DNA of 64,000 bases from Mytilus galloprovincialis (Eukaryota; Mollusca; Bivalvia; Mytilida; Mytilidae): assembly GCF_965363235.1 (NCBI RefSeq), contig NC_134846.1, positions 63,725,121 to 63,789,120 on the forward strand, given 5' to 3'. The translations under genes and the position numbers were made by a program. Below, piece after piece: positions 35,700-47,569 of this stretch. The number at the start of each line of letters is the position of its first letter. The stretch's first letter is position 1. The notes under the pieces were generated by a model that searched no databases, was not told where the DNA came from, and saw only the letters and a list, made by a program, of their open reading frames with translations.

Positions 35700-38660
35700 G
35701 ATTAACCTGTTTTGTTGAATTGCAATCTGCCGATAGTTAACAGGTGTAGTTATCAGTACGTACGTGGCTATGTAAATTCATCCTATACGTATTTGTCAAC
35801 AACACGTTACCTACCAAATACTACATTTATCTATATAAAGGTATCTTATAGCTGATAAACAGATATATATAGATAGATAGGGCAATAGTTAATAGAGATT
35901 GAATAAGGAGCTCACTGAAGGTCGCACGAGTCGGTCCGATAATTTACGATGTAACAGTTAATTGAAGTTCAATGTATATAGAAACCAGTTCAAAATTATC
36001 TTACTTATAGTTTTAAATGATAATAGATTTTGTCTTTATTCATGTTTTATTGTCATTCTGTTCCACAGTCTTTGTATTACAGAAGGTTATCTAATTAGAT
36101 ATAGGAAGATATGGTATGAGTGCCATTGAGACAACTCTCCATCCAAGTCACAATTTATAAAAGTAAACCATTATAGGTAAAGGTACGGTCTCCAACACGG
36201 AGCCTAGGCTCACATCGAACAGCAAGTTATAAAGGGTCCCAAAAATTACTGGTGTAAAACCATTCAAACGTGAAAACCAATGGTCTAATCTATATAAAAA
36301 AACAAGAAACGAGAAACACTTATGAACCACATAAACAGACGACAACCAATTGCACAGTTCGTGCCACTGAAACTTGAAGTGTGCTTTTAGTCTCAGGTGC
36401 ATGATTTTTTTCTTAGTTGTAATTGACTTTGATCTAGCGGTGGGTAAATGCAATGAGTACACCCAGATCTGTGCTATGTGTTATTCTATTGTGTGGATGT
36501 ATAAGTCCCGGTCCACGTCCACTCTGTGTTTTTGTTAGATGTATTTCTATTTGCATCCATCTGATGAGTTAGGCCTTTTTCAACTGATGATTTTTATATA
36601 GTTTGTTCTTATGTTGTACTGTTGCGCTACTGTGCCAGGTTAGGGGAAGGTTTGGCGCCAACAAACTAGTTTAACCCTTCCACATTCTGTATGTGTCTGT
36701 CCAAAGTCAAGTCTGTATTTCAATGATTGTCGTTTGTTGTTGTGTAACATATTTGTTTTTCATTCATTATTTATAACATAAATTAGGCCGTTAGTTTTCT
36801 CGTTTGAATTACTTTACATTTGTCATTTTGTGGCCTCTTATACTGACAAATCGACATGGGCTTTGTTCATTAACGAAGACCACACGATGAGGTATAGTTA
36901 TCAATTTCTGTGTCATTTTGTCTCTTGTGGAAAGTTGTCTCCGTTGTCAATCATACCACATCTTCTTATTTTTATGTTCAGTAACTGCGAGTGTTCTTGA
37001 TAATAATTCTCGATAAAGTATTACCGGTTTTTAGTATTGACCAATTGTATTTGTGTTTTTGTTCGTGAGTCATCAAATTCATCGTACTAAAACTAACCGG
37101 ACATGGCTGAGTAGTTAATTTTTACATCCTACACAGCAAAACTGACACCCTCCTTAATTTTGGGTTTTACTCTCCTTAATTTTGGTTTTTACCGCCGGAT
37201 GGAATAAGTCCAGGGGAGCATATATCTCTGCACAAGTCAATCTATTGGACTATCAAAATTTCTATCATTTGGATAACAAAGCTAAAGCAAAGAAAGTACA
37301 GGGGATTTAAGTTCGATTTCCCCTTGTCCTTTTTTACTTATGCTGAGCAAACACAACGCACTTAGACGCCTAAAAAAACATTACGTAAGAAACTGTATGA
37401 AAATTGCACTTCTTGTTTTATCTATCTTCCTACAGTTGGAAATCATAATGCGCAAAAAAAAAACGAGTACAGCTTAAACGTCTTATTATAATTGTATAAA
37501 GTCCGAGATTGCAGGTTCGTTTCGTAAGTGCGTCACTGTATGGGATGTCATGTGGTGTCTGTCGTTTATTGAAGATGTCCGTTGTTGTTCAGCGATTTGC
37601 ATGTTATGCATGTTGTGTCGATTATTACATCATTTCGTATCAGTGTTCTTGATGTATTTCTGTCACGTAGTATTGTCATTTTAGCGATATTTCTTAACAT
37701 TGTCATATAAGCGGGAGGTTTGGTTAGCCATTAAACCAGTTCAGCCAACTTTTTTTTCTTCTTTCGTTTTTGTTGCACTTCATTGCTCTTGTTGTTCCTT
37801 TGTTTTCCTTTTATAGTTGATGTGTTTCCCGCGGGTTTAGTTTGTAACCCGTATTGTTTTCTCTCAATCAATTTATGACTTATGAACACCGGTATACTAC
37901 TGTTGTCTTAATTTATATGTGGCACAGCTTCTTATGTGAAGCGGCATATATGTTTTATTACAGAATGAAAAAGGTGACATGAGAAATTTAACTTGTTGAA
38001 CAATTGTTCAATGATACTTTATACTGAAATAAATGTTATTGTCTGGTCGTTTATTTAAGGCTTTTGAGGTTGCAATTTCAGGTCATTAAAATAAACTACC
38101 AGTGTTGGATATATTTAACTTAGACAGTCAGTTTTTTCTGTCGTTGAATAATTTATCAATGCATGTATTTGTACATAATTTTGTAGATGCAGCTTTATCC
38201 AGAACATAGATAAATTAAGCGGTTGCGACAAATCAGCTTACGTTCATGTCGTCTAATAGCTAACATGCAATTTCCATTCTTAGTGGCTAATGTGAATCTA
38301 TAAACAGATAAAATGAAAGTTCAAAATATGTTGACAAGTTATCTCATGTAACCAAATTAATCAGATAATCGAATTTATATATCCTTGTATATATCGAGGT
38401 TAGACTAACAACGATATCGTTGATAATAATATAAGAAATGAATAAGAGATAAATTAAGGTAAACTCACATTTATTTAGAGAGATCATGTAAGGAGATCAA
38501 AACTTAAATTATACATTCAAAACCTCATTAAAGGCGGATATTGGGTCTTCTGTTATCACTTACCTAATCCAAAGTTAAAATTGATAGATTTTCTGTATAA
38601 TTCTTCAGGTGTCCTCACATATATTTATGAAAATAAGAAGTCTTTCCTTTCCAATAAATA
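35700..38660. other. Intergenic stretch with common mussel repeats
   Basis: Probable promoter region of paralogue 1 lies just right of 35,700. 36,098-36,340 (AGATATAGGAAGATATGGTA start) and 36,470-36,980 (antisense) are pieces of the abundant repeat also seen at 40,990-41,400 and 62,990-63,160. 37,100-38,660 shows nothing recognisable beyond AT-rich sequence. Confidence 0.5.
36098..36980. repeat. Two pieces of a common dispersed repeat in opposite orientation
   Basis: The left piece shares 'GAGTGCCATTGAGACAACTCTCC' and 'AACCATTATAGGT' text with the reverse of 46,945-47,035. The right piece, read on the minus strand, shares 'AACCTGGCACAGT...' and 'CTCATCAGATGGAT' text with 41,300-41,400 and 63,060-63,150. 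Confidence 0.6.
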
Positions 38661-38664
38661 TTAG

Positions 38665-39800
38665 ATTTATACGAAAGACCTACAAATTCTGACTGGGGAC
38701 AAATCGAAATGCCATGCAAGTAGAAACGAAATACCTACTATATCTGGCTGATGACAATTAGAAATATCAAACAAGTAGAAACGAAAGACTTATCAATTCT
38801 AACTGAGGACACATTAAAATGCCATGCAAGTAGAAAAGAAAAACCTACTTTATCTGGCTAAGGACAAAAAGAAATATCCAACAAGTAGAAGAAAAAAAAC
38901 ACCTACCAATTCTGACTGAGGACAAATTGAAATGTTGTAAGTAAAAACTAAAGACCTACTATATCTGACTTAGGACAATTAGAAATATCAAACAAGCAGA
39001 AACGAAAGACCCGCCATCTCTGGCTGAATACAAATAGACTGTAAAGCAAGTAGAAAACAAAGACCTACACTGTTTGGTTTAGGACAAATTACCTATAGAG
39101 CAAGTAGAAACGAAAGACCTTAAATAAATGTATGAAGACAAATGCAAATATGAAGCAAGTCCAAACGAAAGAGCTACAAATTCTGGCTGAGAACAATTAA
39201 ACTGCTAGTGTATAACAAATAGAAACGAAAGACCTTCCATTTATGTCTGAGGAAAAATTTACTCTATAGCAAGTAGGAAGAAAGACCTACTTTTTCTAGC
39301 GGAAGACAAATGACTTATCAATCAAGTAGTAAAGTAAGACCTTCCATTTCTGCCTGAAGCTAATTGAAAAATCAAGCAAATACAAACGAAAGACCTAACA
39401 TTTCTGGCAGAGGATAAATGAACTGTATGTTCACTTGTTTTTGTTAACATGCCTTTTGATGGAGTTAAGACATTTCAATTGATATTTTATAATGTGTCTT
39501 TCTATGTTGTGATGTTACACTAATGTTCCAGGTTGGATGAAGGTTGGTGCCTATTAAAACGTTTAAAATTGCTGCATTTGTTCGCACTTGTCCTTAGACA
39601 GGAACCTGATGTTTAATGGTTGTCTTTTGTTGATGTGGTTCATAAGTGTTTCTCGTTTTTATATATATTAGACCGATGGTTTTCCTGTTTATATAAAACA
39701 AATAGAAACGGAAGACCTACTATTTCTGGCTGAGAACAAATGAATTAGAAACAATTAGAAACGAAAGCCTTACTATTTCTGGCCGAGGACAACTGAAATA
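38665..39800 (+). repeat. Degenerate tandem array, ~55-60-bp unit, ~15 copies, interrupted once
   Basis: Units follow AAGTAGAAACGAAAGACCTA, then CTATTTCTGGCTGAGGACAA and GAAATATCAAAC with heavy drift. The run 38,665-39,430 resumes at ~39,695-39,800 after a 260-bp insertion that reads as an antisense copy of the common repeat at 40,990-41,400. The array ends 70 bases before the foldback-like element. Confidence 0.8.
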
Positions 39801-39909
39801 TTAAACCAAAACTGTATGAGAATATTTTTGAGACAATTTATTTCAAAAGACATCATTGGTACAAGGAATAACTATGGAACGCCATGACTGCCTTATGTTA
39901 ATGATCAGC

Positions 39910-40170
39910 ATTATACGCAGTGCTCACAACATTATATGCAGTGCTCACACCATTATATGCAGTGCTCACACCATTATATGCGGTGCTCACACCATTATAT
40001 TAAGTGCTCACAACATTATATTAAGTGCTCACAACATTATATTAAGTGCTCACATCATTATACGCAGTGGTCCAAACATTATATGCAGTGGTCACAACAT
40101 TATATGAAGTGGTCATAACATTATATGAAGTGCTCACAACATTATATGAAGTGGTCACAACATTATACGT
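39910..40170 (+). repeat. 21-bp tandem array, left arm, ~12 copies
   Basis: The unit is ACATTATATGCAGTGCTCAC plus one A, with variants GAAGTGGTC, TTAAGTGCTC and CAGTGGTC. Because 21 is divisible by three the array reads as an open frame (QHYMQCS-like), which is not evidence of a gene. Confidence 0.95.
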
Positions 40171-40989
40171 TTTTTGTTGTATGATGAGATTGATGTATGA
40201 TGAGATCATTCGGTAAACTTCGTTTTTTAGCGGAAATTACCGAATCCATAATTGGTAAATTACGGTAATGCCCAGCAAACAAATTTAAACAGTTATTAAA
40301 GTCATGTTATCATAAGGCAGTATACAATATTTAAAACTGATTGAAATAAGTAAGGAAAAGATGAAACTAAGAGGTGAATGATTGAAGTAGTTCTGTTCGT
40401 CGTAAGAAATACGAATGGCAAAATATAAGTTAAATAATAAAATGTTTATTTAATGAAATATCGAAGGAAAATTTGTATGATATATTCCTCGAGTTCATTT
40501 CCTACTGAAGAACTTTAGCAAGGTGCCACTTTATAGTCCGTACTCAGTTTTAAAAAGCTTAATTACCTTTTAAATAAAACAGTCAGCTTTCTATAACACA
40601 TAAGTGCCATTATTACGCTAGCTTATATATGTCATGATAGAGTCATTTTTGGCATCGATTTTCAGAATTTGGCATTTTTACATGAATAAGTATCTAACAG
40701 ATATGGAAAATGCAGTTTAAAGCATTTCCTTGTAGGTGTTTAACATAACTTTACATCAATTATTCCATTTTTTTACAAGCTTTTTAGCACGCCAAGTAGT
40801 TTGTCTTCTAAGTATGATCAGCAGTCTTATATAGAAATATAAACTTTCATAAGAAAAATTTACTCTTTCAAGACCCAGTTTAACATCTTCATTTAAAGTT
40901 ATCATCTCTTATGAAAACTGAGTTTGTGGGGATGAATAAAACGTTTACTTAGTACTACGTTTGTTCGTCAGTTTGCACGGTTAATATAT

Positions 40990-41790
40990 ATAAAAAAGTG
41001 GTATGCTTGCCAATGAAACAACTTTCTACAAGAGACAAAATGACATCACAGAAATTAACAACTAAACGGCCACAGTACGGCCTTCAACAATGAGCAAAGC
41101 CCATACCGCATAGTCAGCTATAGAAGGCCCCGAAATGATAAACGTAAAACATTCCTAATTTATGTACAAACAAACGATCGAAAAACTAACATGTATATAA
41201 CACATTAACAAACGACAACCACTGAAATAAAGGCTCCTCCTGACTTGGGACAGCCACATATATACAGAATGTGCGGCGGGTTTTAACATGTTAGCGGGAT
41301 ACCAACCCTCCCTCTAACCTGGGACAGTGGCGTAACAGAACAACATAAGAACGAACTATGAAAATCAGTTGTAAAAGGCTTAACTCATCAGATGGGTACA
41401 AATATAAATACATCTAACAAGAAAATAGAGTGGACGTGGGCGGGTACTTGTATATCCCAACAACAAAAAGACACTATAAGTACTGATCTGAGAGTACTCG
41501 CAGTTACTGACAGCTAGTGCAAAGCCACTAACAACTAATAAAAAAAACATGCATCTAAGTTTTGCATTTAGGTAAAGATTGAAACAAACTGTGAGTAAAA
41601 AAGAATGATTTACTATTATTGGATAGTAACGATTGTCCATGAAAAAAGAGTCATTTTCAATGCTCTTCAACTTTGTACTTGTTTGGATTTATAAATATTT
41701 TGATATGAGCGTCACTGATGAGTCTTATGTAGACGAAACGAGCATCTGGCGTACTAAATTATAATCCTAGTACCTTTGATAACTACTTGA
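40990..41790 (+). repeat. Common mussel repeat joined to a hammerhead-bearing fragment
   Basis: 40,990-41,400 has the 'ACGGCCTTCAACAATGAGCA', 'AACCTGGGACAGTGGCGTAA' and CTCATCAGATGG text of the abundant repeat. 41,640-41,790 matches 59,430-59,560. Its hammerhead core is kept (CTGATGA at 41,715-41,721, GAAA at 41,735-41,738), but helix III is mispaired (ACGA/GCAT), so self-cleavage is doubtful. Confidence 0.65.
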
Positions 41791-42698
41791 CCTAAATTAA
41801 TTCTGGTTAAGGTACATTAAGATACAAAATATAATCAACTACAAGTCATAGAAGAATAATATCTTTTAGATCGCATTTCTTTGATAACAATGGACCTCGA
41901 AAAAAGATTCAAATTTGTGTTTAGGTCCAGATGATAGCAACAACACATAAAAGAGGAATGCTATTTGTTGCGGAGCACTTCTTTGATTTTATGTTAAGTC
42001 CACACAATTTATTTTGTAACAGAAGCACACAAAAAACCGATACTCGTTATTATGTCAATATATAATTGTAATATAATTATATTAATGGAAAACTTCTAGT
42101 ATAGTTTTACTGTGAATTCTTCTCGTTGTTGTTATTGGCGTTCTAATTCTTCTCGCATACAAGCTTGTCTATAGTCTGGGGATTTCTGTTATTTTTGCTA
42201 CTAATTTTTTTTCCATATCCCATGTTAGGATCAATGTAAAAGGTTGAAAATTTCATATCTGAATATTTTTTTCGTTATCTGGAAAGTTACTTTTGACGAC
42301 GGATCTTGATTGTTTCTGTGGGGCTTCTTTCTCATGGATATGGATCACTCACGAAATAAAATGGAAAATTGTCGAAACTAATTTGACTTTTCTGTATAGC
42401 ATAGTCCGAATTATATTCTTTTTAATTTAAATTCGCAAACTTGTTATTTTGCACCAAACATTGCTGTGACATGCCTTTTTAAAATATGATTGAAAATCGT
42501 AAATGTTTAAGTAAAATTCTATTTGCAATTGCTGACCAACATTGATAAAAAAAAATGCAATGAACAGTATACTTCTGACAGATATTTGGTTCTCCTTGAA
42601 AAATACTGGGTCATAACATGTCTTAATTACAATCCCGAGTAATCTGAATATATTTATTCAAAAATGCACAATATATGTGTATAAATCTACATGTTTTA

Positions 42699-43632
42699 AT
42701 ACGACTGCAAGAAAAAATGAGAAAAAAAAATGGTCGTATATTAAATTGCTATCACGTCGTCGTCGTCAGCGTCGACGAAGACAGATGTTGTCCGGATAAT
42801 AACTTTTGTTTAAGTAAATAAAAATCAATCAATTTTTAACACAACGTTTATAACCACTAAAGAAAGGTTGGGATTGATTTGGGGGGGGGAGGGTTATGGT
42901 CTTAACTGTTTTTGGGAATTAGGAGCCAAAAAAGGGGTCGAAATAAACATTTTTGTAGTTTCCAGTCATTAAGTGTATGAATCTCTCTGAAATTATACCA
43001 CAAGTTTCCAAAATACAAAAGGGATGGTTATGATTTGCTCGGAGGGGTAGGTGGGGGGAGGTGTTATGGCTCAAACCGTTTAGGAATTAGAGGCAAAAAA
43101 GAGGGAAAAACAAGGGTTTCTTGGTTAATGGTCAATTAAGACAATTTGAAACCAGTGTAAGGAAGGTAATCCAAATATATTAAGGTAATCCAGACATGTT
43201 GATTACCTCCCTTACACTGCTTTAAATTATGTGTAAAGATTTTGTTTTCCCATATCAGATTTCAGAAATTAAAAAGAAAAAAAGTGGGGGATACATTTTT
43301 CTTTTCTTGAGGTTGGGGTCAGTATGCAACAGCATAGTATATTGCACAACACAACAAAAAAAAAGGGTATTTTTTTAATTTTTGGAGGGGGTGGGGCAAT
43401 TCGCAACAGCGTAGTGCAAAAGCAAAAAATTAAGTATAAATTCAAATTATATCACCAATTTTTAGTTCTTTGACTACAGTTATTCTGTGTCAGAAACCTA
43501 TTTTGTGTCAAATATTTAATTACATTCCAAATTCAGACCTGAATCAAGCGTGAATAGTGTGTCCATTTTTGTCCGAACGGTTCAGGGTTGGACCTCTGCG
43601 ATCGTATCCAACTGCGTTCGGCGAAGCAATTT
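42699..43632 (+). mobile_element. ATACGACC-family element, third copy, nested in the foldback-like element
   Basis: It begins ATACGACTGCAAG with inverse TGGTCGTAT, then CGTCGTCGTCAGCGTCGACG. It ends GCGATCGTATCCAACTGCGT, TCGGCGAAGCAATTT. The middle has degraded 158-bp and 'GGGTTTCTTGGTTAATGG' text plus purine-rich GGGGTGGGG stretches. It is more decayed than the copy at 21,907-23,895. Confidence 0.65.
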
Positions 43633-43950
43633 AATAAAGATTTAAATATAATTTTATATATATATTAAGTTGTGAATATGGTGAAACTGATCCTCAAAAT
43701 AAGTTTAAACTGCCCTGGTGTGGAATAAATTTGTGTTAAATTGATCATACTTCTTAATTTACTTATTTCAATCGGTTTTAAATATTGTATACTGCCTTAA
43801 TGATAACATATATAATAATAACTGTTGAAATTTGTTTGCTGGGCATTAATTTACCGTAATTTACCAATTATGGATTCGGTAATTTCCGCAAAAAACGAAG
43901 TTTACCGAATGATCTCATCATACATCAATCTCATCATACAACAAAAAACG

Positions 43951-44441
43951 TATAATGTTGTGATCACTTCATATAATGTTGTGAGCACTTCATATAATGT
44001 TTTGACCACTTCATATAATGTTGTGACCACTGCATATAATGTTTGGACCACTGCGTATAATGTTGTGAGCACTTAATATAATGTTGTGAGCACTTAATAT
44101 AATGTTGTGAGCACTGCATATAATGGTGTGAGCACTGCATATAATGCTATGAGCACTGCATATAATGTTGTGAGCACTGCATATAATGTTGTGAGCACTT
44201 AATATAATGTTGTGAGCACTTAATATAATGTTGTGAGCACTGCATATAATGTTGTGAGCACTGCATATAATGATGTGAGCACTGCATATAATGATGTGAG
44301 CACTGCATATAATGTTGTGAGCACTTAATATAATGTTGTGAGCACTTAATATAATGTTGTGAGCACTTTATATAATGTTGTGAGCACTGCATATAATGTT
44401 GTGAGCACTGCATATAATGTTGTGAGCACTGAATATAATGC
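43951..44441 (-). repeat. 21-bp tandem array, right arm, ~23 copies
   Basis: Same unit as the left arm, inverted (TATAATGTTGTGAGCACTGC plus A). It has about twice as many copies as the left arm, so the arrays have changed length independently since insertion. It lies in the 3' flank of rhamnonate dehydratase 2. Confidence 0.95.
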
Positions 44442-44484
44442 TGATCATTAACATAAGGCAGTCATGGCGTTCCATAAATAACAC

Positions 44485-45801
44485 TTAAAACGGCATATGC
44501 GCTTTCTCTACAACAGCCTTCTTAATATTTCGGTCTGCTTGTTCTTGGCTTTGTTCCTCTGTTCTCTGATAGGGACGTCTGAGTGTATCACGACAAAGAG
44601 TTACACCAAACCCAGGACGATCTGGTAAATCAATGAATCCATCAGCTGGCAGAGGTTCATCTAGGAAAAGACCACCAAAGTATGGGGATATTGTATCAGC
44701 CTTTGGACTTACATCGATAAATTCAGCAACGGGACAGTTTTGAAAAGCATATTGAAGATGATATGAATACACACTTGATCCATGAGGAATTATCATAATA
44801 TCAAAGGGAGATGCCATTGCGCACACCCTACGTGCTTCGGTAATGCCTCCGAGCCAAGTGATGTCTGGCTGAAGAATATCTACACATCCTCTTGAAATTA
44901 ACTGTTCAAATCCATACCGGCTGTATTCATGTTCTCCTGTAGTAAGAAGAACAGTACTGCCGCGCGTTGAGTTGCGAACATCGCTGTATCCAATGTAATT
45001 ATCTGGCGGAAGACATTCTTCGATCCACTTTAATCCATATGTTTCTAGTGCCTTTGCAAGTTTGATACTATACGGTACAGTCAATGCCATGTAACAGTCT
45101 AACATTAGAGGAAAATCTGGTCCGACCTTATCCCGCCAGTTCTTGAAAAATTCTACATTCTTACGAAAACCTTCATCCCCAGCTGATAGACCATAAGGAC
45201 ACGTGACCTTTGCTCCTACAAATCCAAGCTCCTTTGCAATGTCTGGTCTCGCTGTCGTGCAATAAACAGGGAGTCTCTGTTTCGTTTTACCGCCAAGTAA
45301 GGCATATACTGGCTCTTGTCTAATTTTTCCAAGCAAATCCCAAAGAGCAAGATCAACTGCGCTTATTGCTTGTACTGATAATCCTTTCCTACCGTAATTA
45401 CACGTCGCCCGAAACATCTGGTCCCACATCAGTTCGACATCTCTGGGATCCTGACCTTCAATGAACCGACTAAGATGATGTTCCACTATATAGCATCCAG
45501 GTTCTCCAACAACTGAGATACCCACACCAGTCGTACCATCAGTGGCTTCAACTTCGACAACTAAGGAGCCAAGTGCGTTCATGCCCCATGATTTTGTTCT
45601 GGCTGCATACTGATCATATCCAGACATAGGATTTGCAATTGGTGTTGGATAGCCATTTATCCAGTGCTGATCATCAACGTCATGACAGTCTGCTCCTTGG
45701 TCTTTTCCGTTGTCATCACTGGCTTTGTTGTCAGAAATGTAAGCTCGGACTGCTTTTATACGAGGAAATTTCCGACAGGTTGTCTTATTAATAGTAGCCA
45801 T
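44485..45801 (-). CDS. L-rhamnonate dehydratase-like enzyme, paralogue 2 (enolase superfamily)
   Basis: Intronless frame of 438 codons, closely similar to the gene at 34,404-35,699 across its whole length. Longer N terminus with an acidic insert (SDNKASDDNGKDQGADCHD). Active-site segments are complete: LMLDCYM, WIEECLPPD, LTTGEHEYS (the canonical GEH; paralogue 1 has AEH), LQPDITWLGG and IPHGSSVYS. Expected role is Mg-dependent dehydration of L-rhamnonate or a related sugar acid in the cytosol. A TTTTTTCAAG acceptor-like string lies 11 bases before the ATG. The stop codon (44,485-44,487) is two bases from the target duplication of the foldback-like element, so the normal 3'UTR and poly(A) site have been displaced or replaced. 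Confidence 0.9.
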   Translation of the reverse strand: MATINKTTCRKFPRIKAVRAYISDNKASDDNGKDQGADCHDVDDQHWINGYPTPIANPMSGYDQYAARTKSWGMNALGSLVVEVEATDGTTGVGISVVGEPGCYIVEHHLSRFIEGQDPRDVELMWDQMFRATCNYGRKGLSVQAISAVDLALWDLLGKIRQEPVYALLGGKTKQRLPVYCTTARPDIAKELGFVGAKVTCPYGLSAGDEGFRKNVEFFKNWRDKVGPDFPLMLDCYMALTVPYSIKLAKALETYGLKWIEECLPPDNYIGYSDVRNSTRGSTVLLTTGEHEYSRYGFEQLISRGCVDILQPDITWLGGITEARRVCAMASPFDIMIIPHGSSVYSYHLQYAFQNCPVAEFIDVSPKADTISPYFGGLFLDEPLPADGFIDLPDRPGFGVTLCRDTLRRPYQRTEEQSQEQADRNIKKAVVEKAHMPF

Positions 45802-46162
45802 TTTACAACCAACCTTGAAAAAATGATAAATAAGTATAATAATTTTTGTGTGAGATAACGTACGTATGCCATCTCACGGACAGCAAAGTTTGTGATAAAC
45901 AGATAAATAATTTCCTTAACAGGTTAACCAAAGGGTCGGAAATGCTTGTCGATCATGTAACCAACATTTCCTACGAACAACACGTTTCCCCTCTCACTCT
46001 GTGAGGAATTTATTGAAAAAGTAATTAAGACATATTAATCAAAGCTTCCTTTACTAATTAATTCAAATCAGAAAACTAACGGCCGAAAATAGATGCCAAT
46101 TTAATATTCTATACTTTTAAAAGAAAATTCATATTTTTGCTAGCGTAAAATTTATAGCCTTT
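45802..46162. other. Upstream region of rhamnonate dehydratase 2
   Basis: Probable promoter and 5'UTR of the minus-strand gene. AT-rich; no clear TATA box at a defined distance and no other gene was seen. Confidence 0.4.
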
Positions 46163-46622
46163 AACACAGTGTAGATACTATTCTGTACGCTATCCGGAAG
46201 TCGCGATTTTCGAAGCGAGAACTTTTTGGATAGTATGTGAAATTTGATGGATATACTGAATTTAACGGTAAGTGGATCATCTGTACATTGCTGAATGATT
46301 AATTTAGCTGACATCGATATTCTCAAATGGTTAAGAATTAAATTTAGCACATTCATTATTCGTATCTCTGTCTTAATCAATAGATTTTCAAGTGCATCAC
46401 TAAGGACAATCAGTCTGTGAACCTAAAAACAATCTTTTTACCCTCTTAGTGTACAAATTAACGTAAATACCAGACTTAATTAACTAAATGAAATATATTT
46501 CAAGTGGTGGTAAAAGTTTCAACCAGATCTTTGAAGCCAGAAATAAGAAAATAACACTTGTTGGAATTTCTCACTGTACGATCAGTCTCGCTTGTATATT
46601 TTGAAACTGTATGATCAGTCGT

Positions 46623-47098
46623 TATTTCACTGTATTCTAGTAGTGATTTCAAAGTTATTTACGATACATTTAGAAGATGTCATTTTTCTAAATAACACAA
46701 ATATATTTCAATAAATTCACATCCTGAAAACTTATATGAAACATATTTAGCTTAATAGGGTGTACTCGACTTACTACATTCAGTATAAGGATGTTAAATG
46801 TTGTTAAAATCTTTATATTTCACTGTATTCTAGTAGTGATTTCAAAGTTATTTACGATACATTTAGAAGGTGTCATTTTTCGAAATAACACAAATATATT
46901 TCAATAAATTAACATCCTGAAAAAAACTTATATGAAACATTGAAGGCCGTACTTTAACCTATAATGGTTTAATTTTAAATTGTTATTTGGATGGAGAGTT
47001 GTCTCATTGGCACTCACACCACATGTTGCTATATCTATTAGCTTAATAGGGTGTACTCGACTTACTACATTCAGTATAAGGATGTTTAAATGTTGTTA
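46623..47098 (+). repeat. Tandem duplication (193-bp period), second copy split by a repeat insertion
   Basis: TATTTCACTGTATTCTAGTA begins both copies (46,623 and 46,816). The second copy is interrupted at about 46,940-47,038 by a ~100-bp piece (GGCCGTACTTTAACCTATAA ... TGGATGGAGAGTTGTCTCAT) that is the inverse of 36,098-36,190. The shared text resumes at TAGCTTAATAGGGTGTACTC. Confidence 0.8.
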
Positions 47099-47569
47099 AA
47101 ACAGGAGGAAGGTTTGTTGTATGTATAAGTTTTAGAATTGTCCTCCGTTATACTTAAAATTGTACAAACGCACAGATTTAATTGTAATACAAAAATGCAT
47201 GTATTTACACACATTCGAGGCCGTACTGTAGCCTAGCTATAATTGATCACAGTTACTTCACTTTGTTTTGGGAGTAGAGCTATTTCTGTGACACCCAATT
47301 GTACAACACTGCGGGGGTTTATAATGATAATGAAGTCCGTCTTTCCGTTCGTTCGTTGGACAGTTATACTATGTTTGGCCGGTTTTGTAAGTACATCTCC
47401 TCATTTACCACTTAATATACAATGGGGTTTCCAGCCATTTTTAAATGGAGAGAGGGTCTAATCCAGGAGAAAAGGGGATTCCAAATATATGTTCCCATAC
47501 AAATGCATTGATAGTTAAAAAGGGTTTCAATCCGCCGGATCGCCTTTTTTTTTATCCGTCACTGATATG

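Larger units (their letters stand above)
39873..44476. mobile_element. Foldback-like element with tandem-repeat inverted arms
   Basis: The ends are exact inverses for at least 43 bp (TATGGAACGCCATGACTGCC at the left; GGCAGTCATGGCGTTCCATA at the right). Both are flanked by AATAAC (39,867-39,872 and 44,477-44,482), a 6-bp target duplication. The left arm (39,873-~40,348) and right arm (~43,755-44,476) are inverted copies. Each comprises a terminal piece, a 21-bp tandem array and an inner ~190-bp piece ending near CAGTATACAATATTTAAAAC. The interior is filled with other repeats: the common mussel repeat with a degraded hammerhead (40,990-41,790) and an ATACGACC-family element (42,699-43,632). No transposase was recognised. 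This architecture matches 'foldback' DNA transposons. Confidence 0.85.

Noticed and set aside
39856-44413. Open frames of QHYMQCS-type repeats in both 21-bp arrays
   Set aside because: The period is a multiple of three, so open frames follow automatically; they lie in inverted transposon arms and have no start context.
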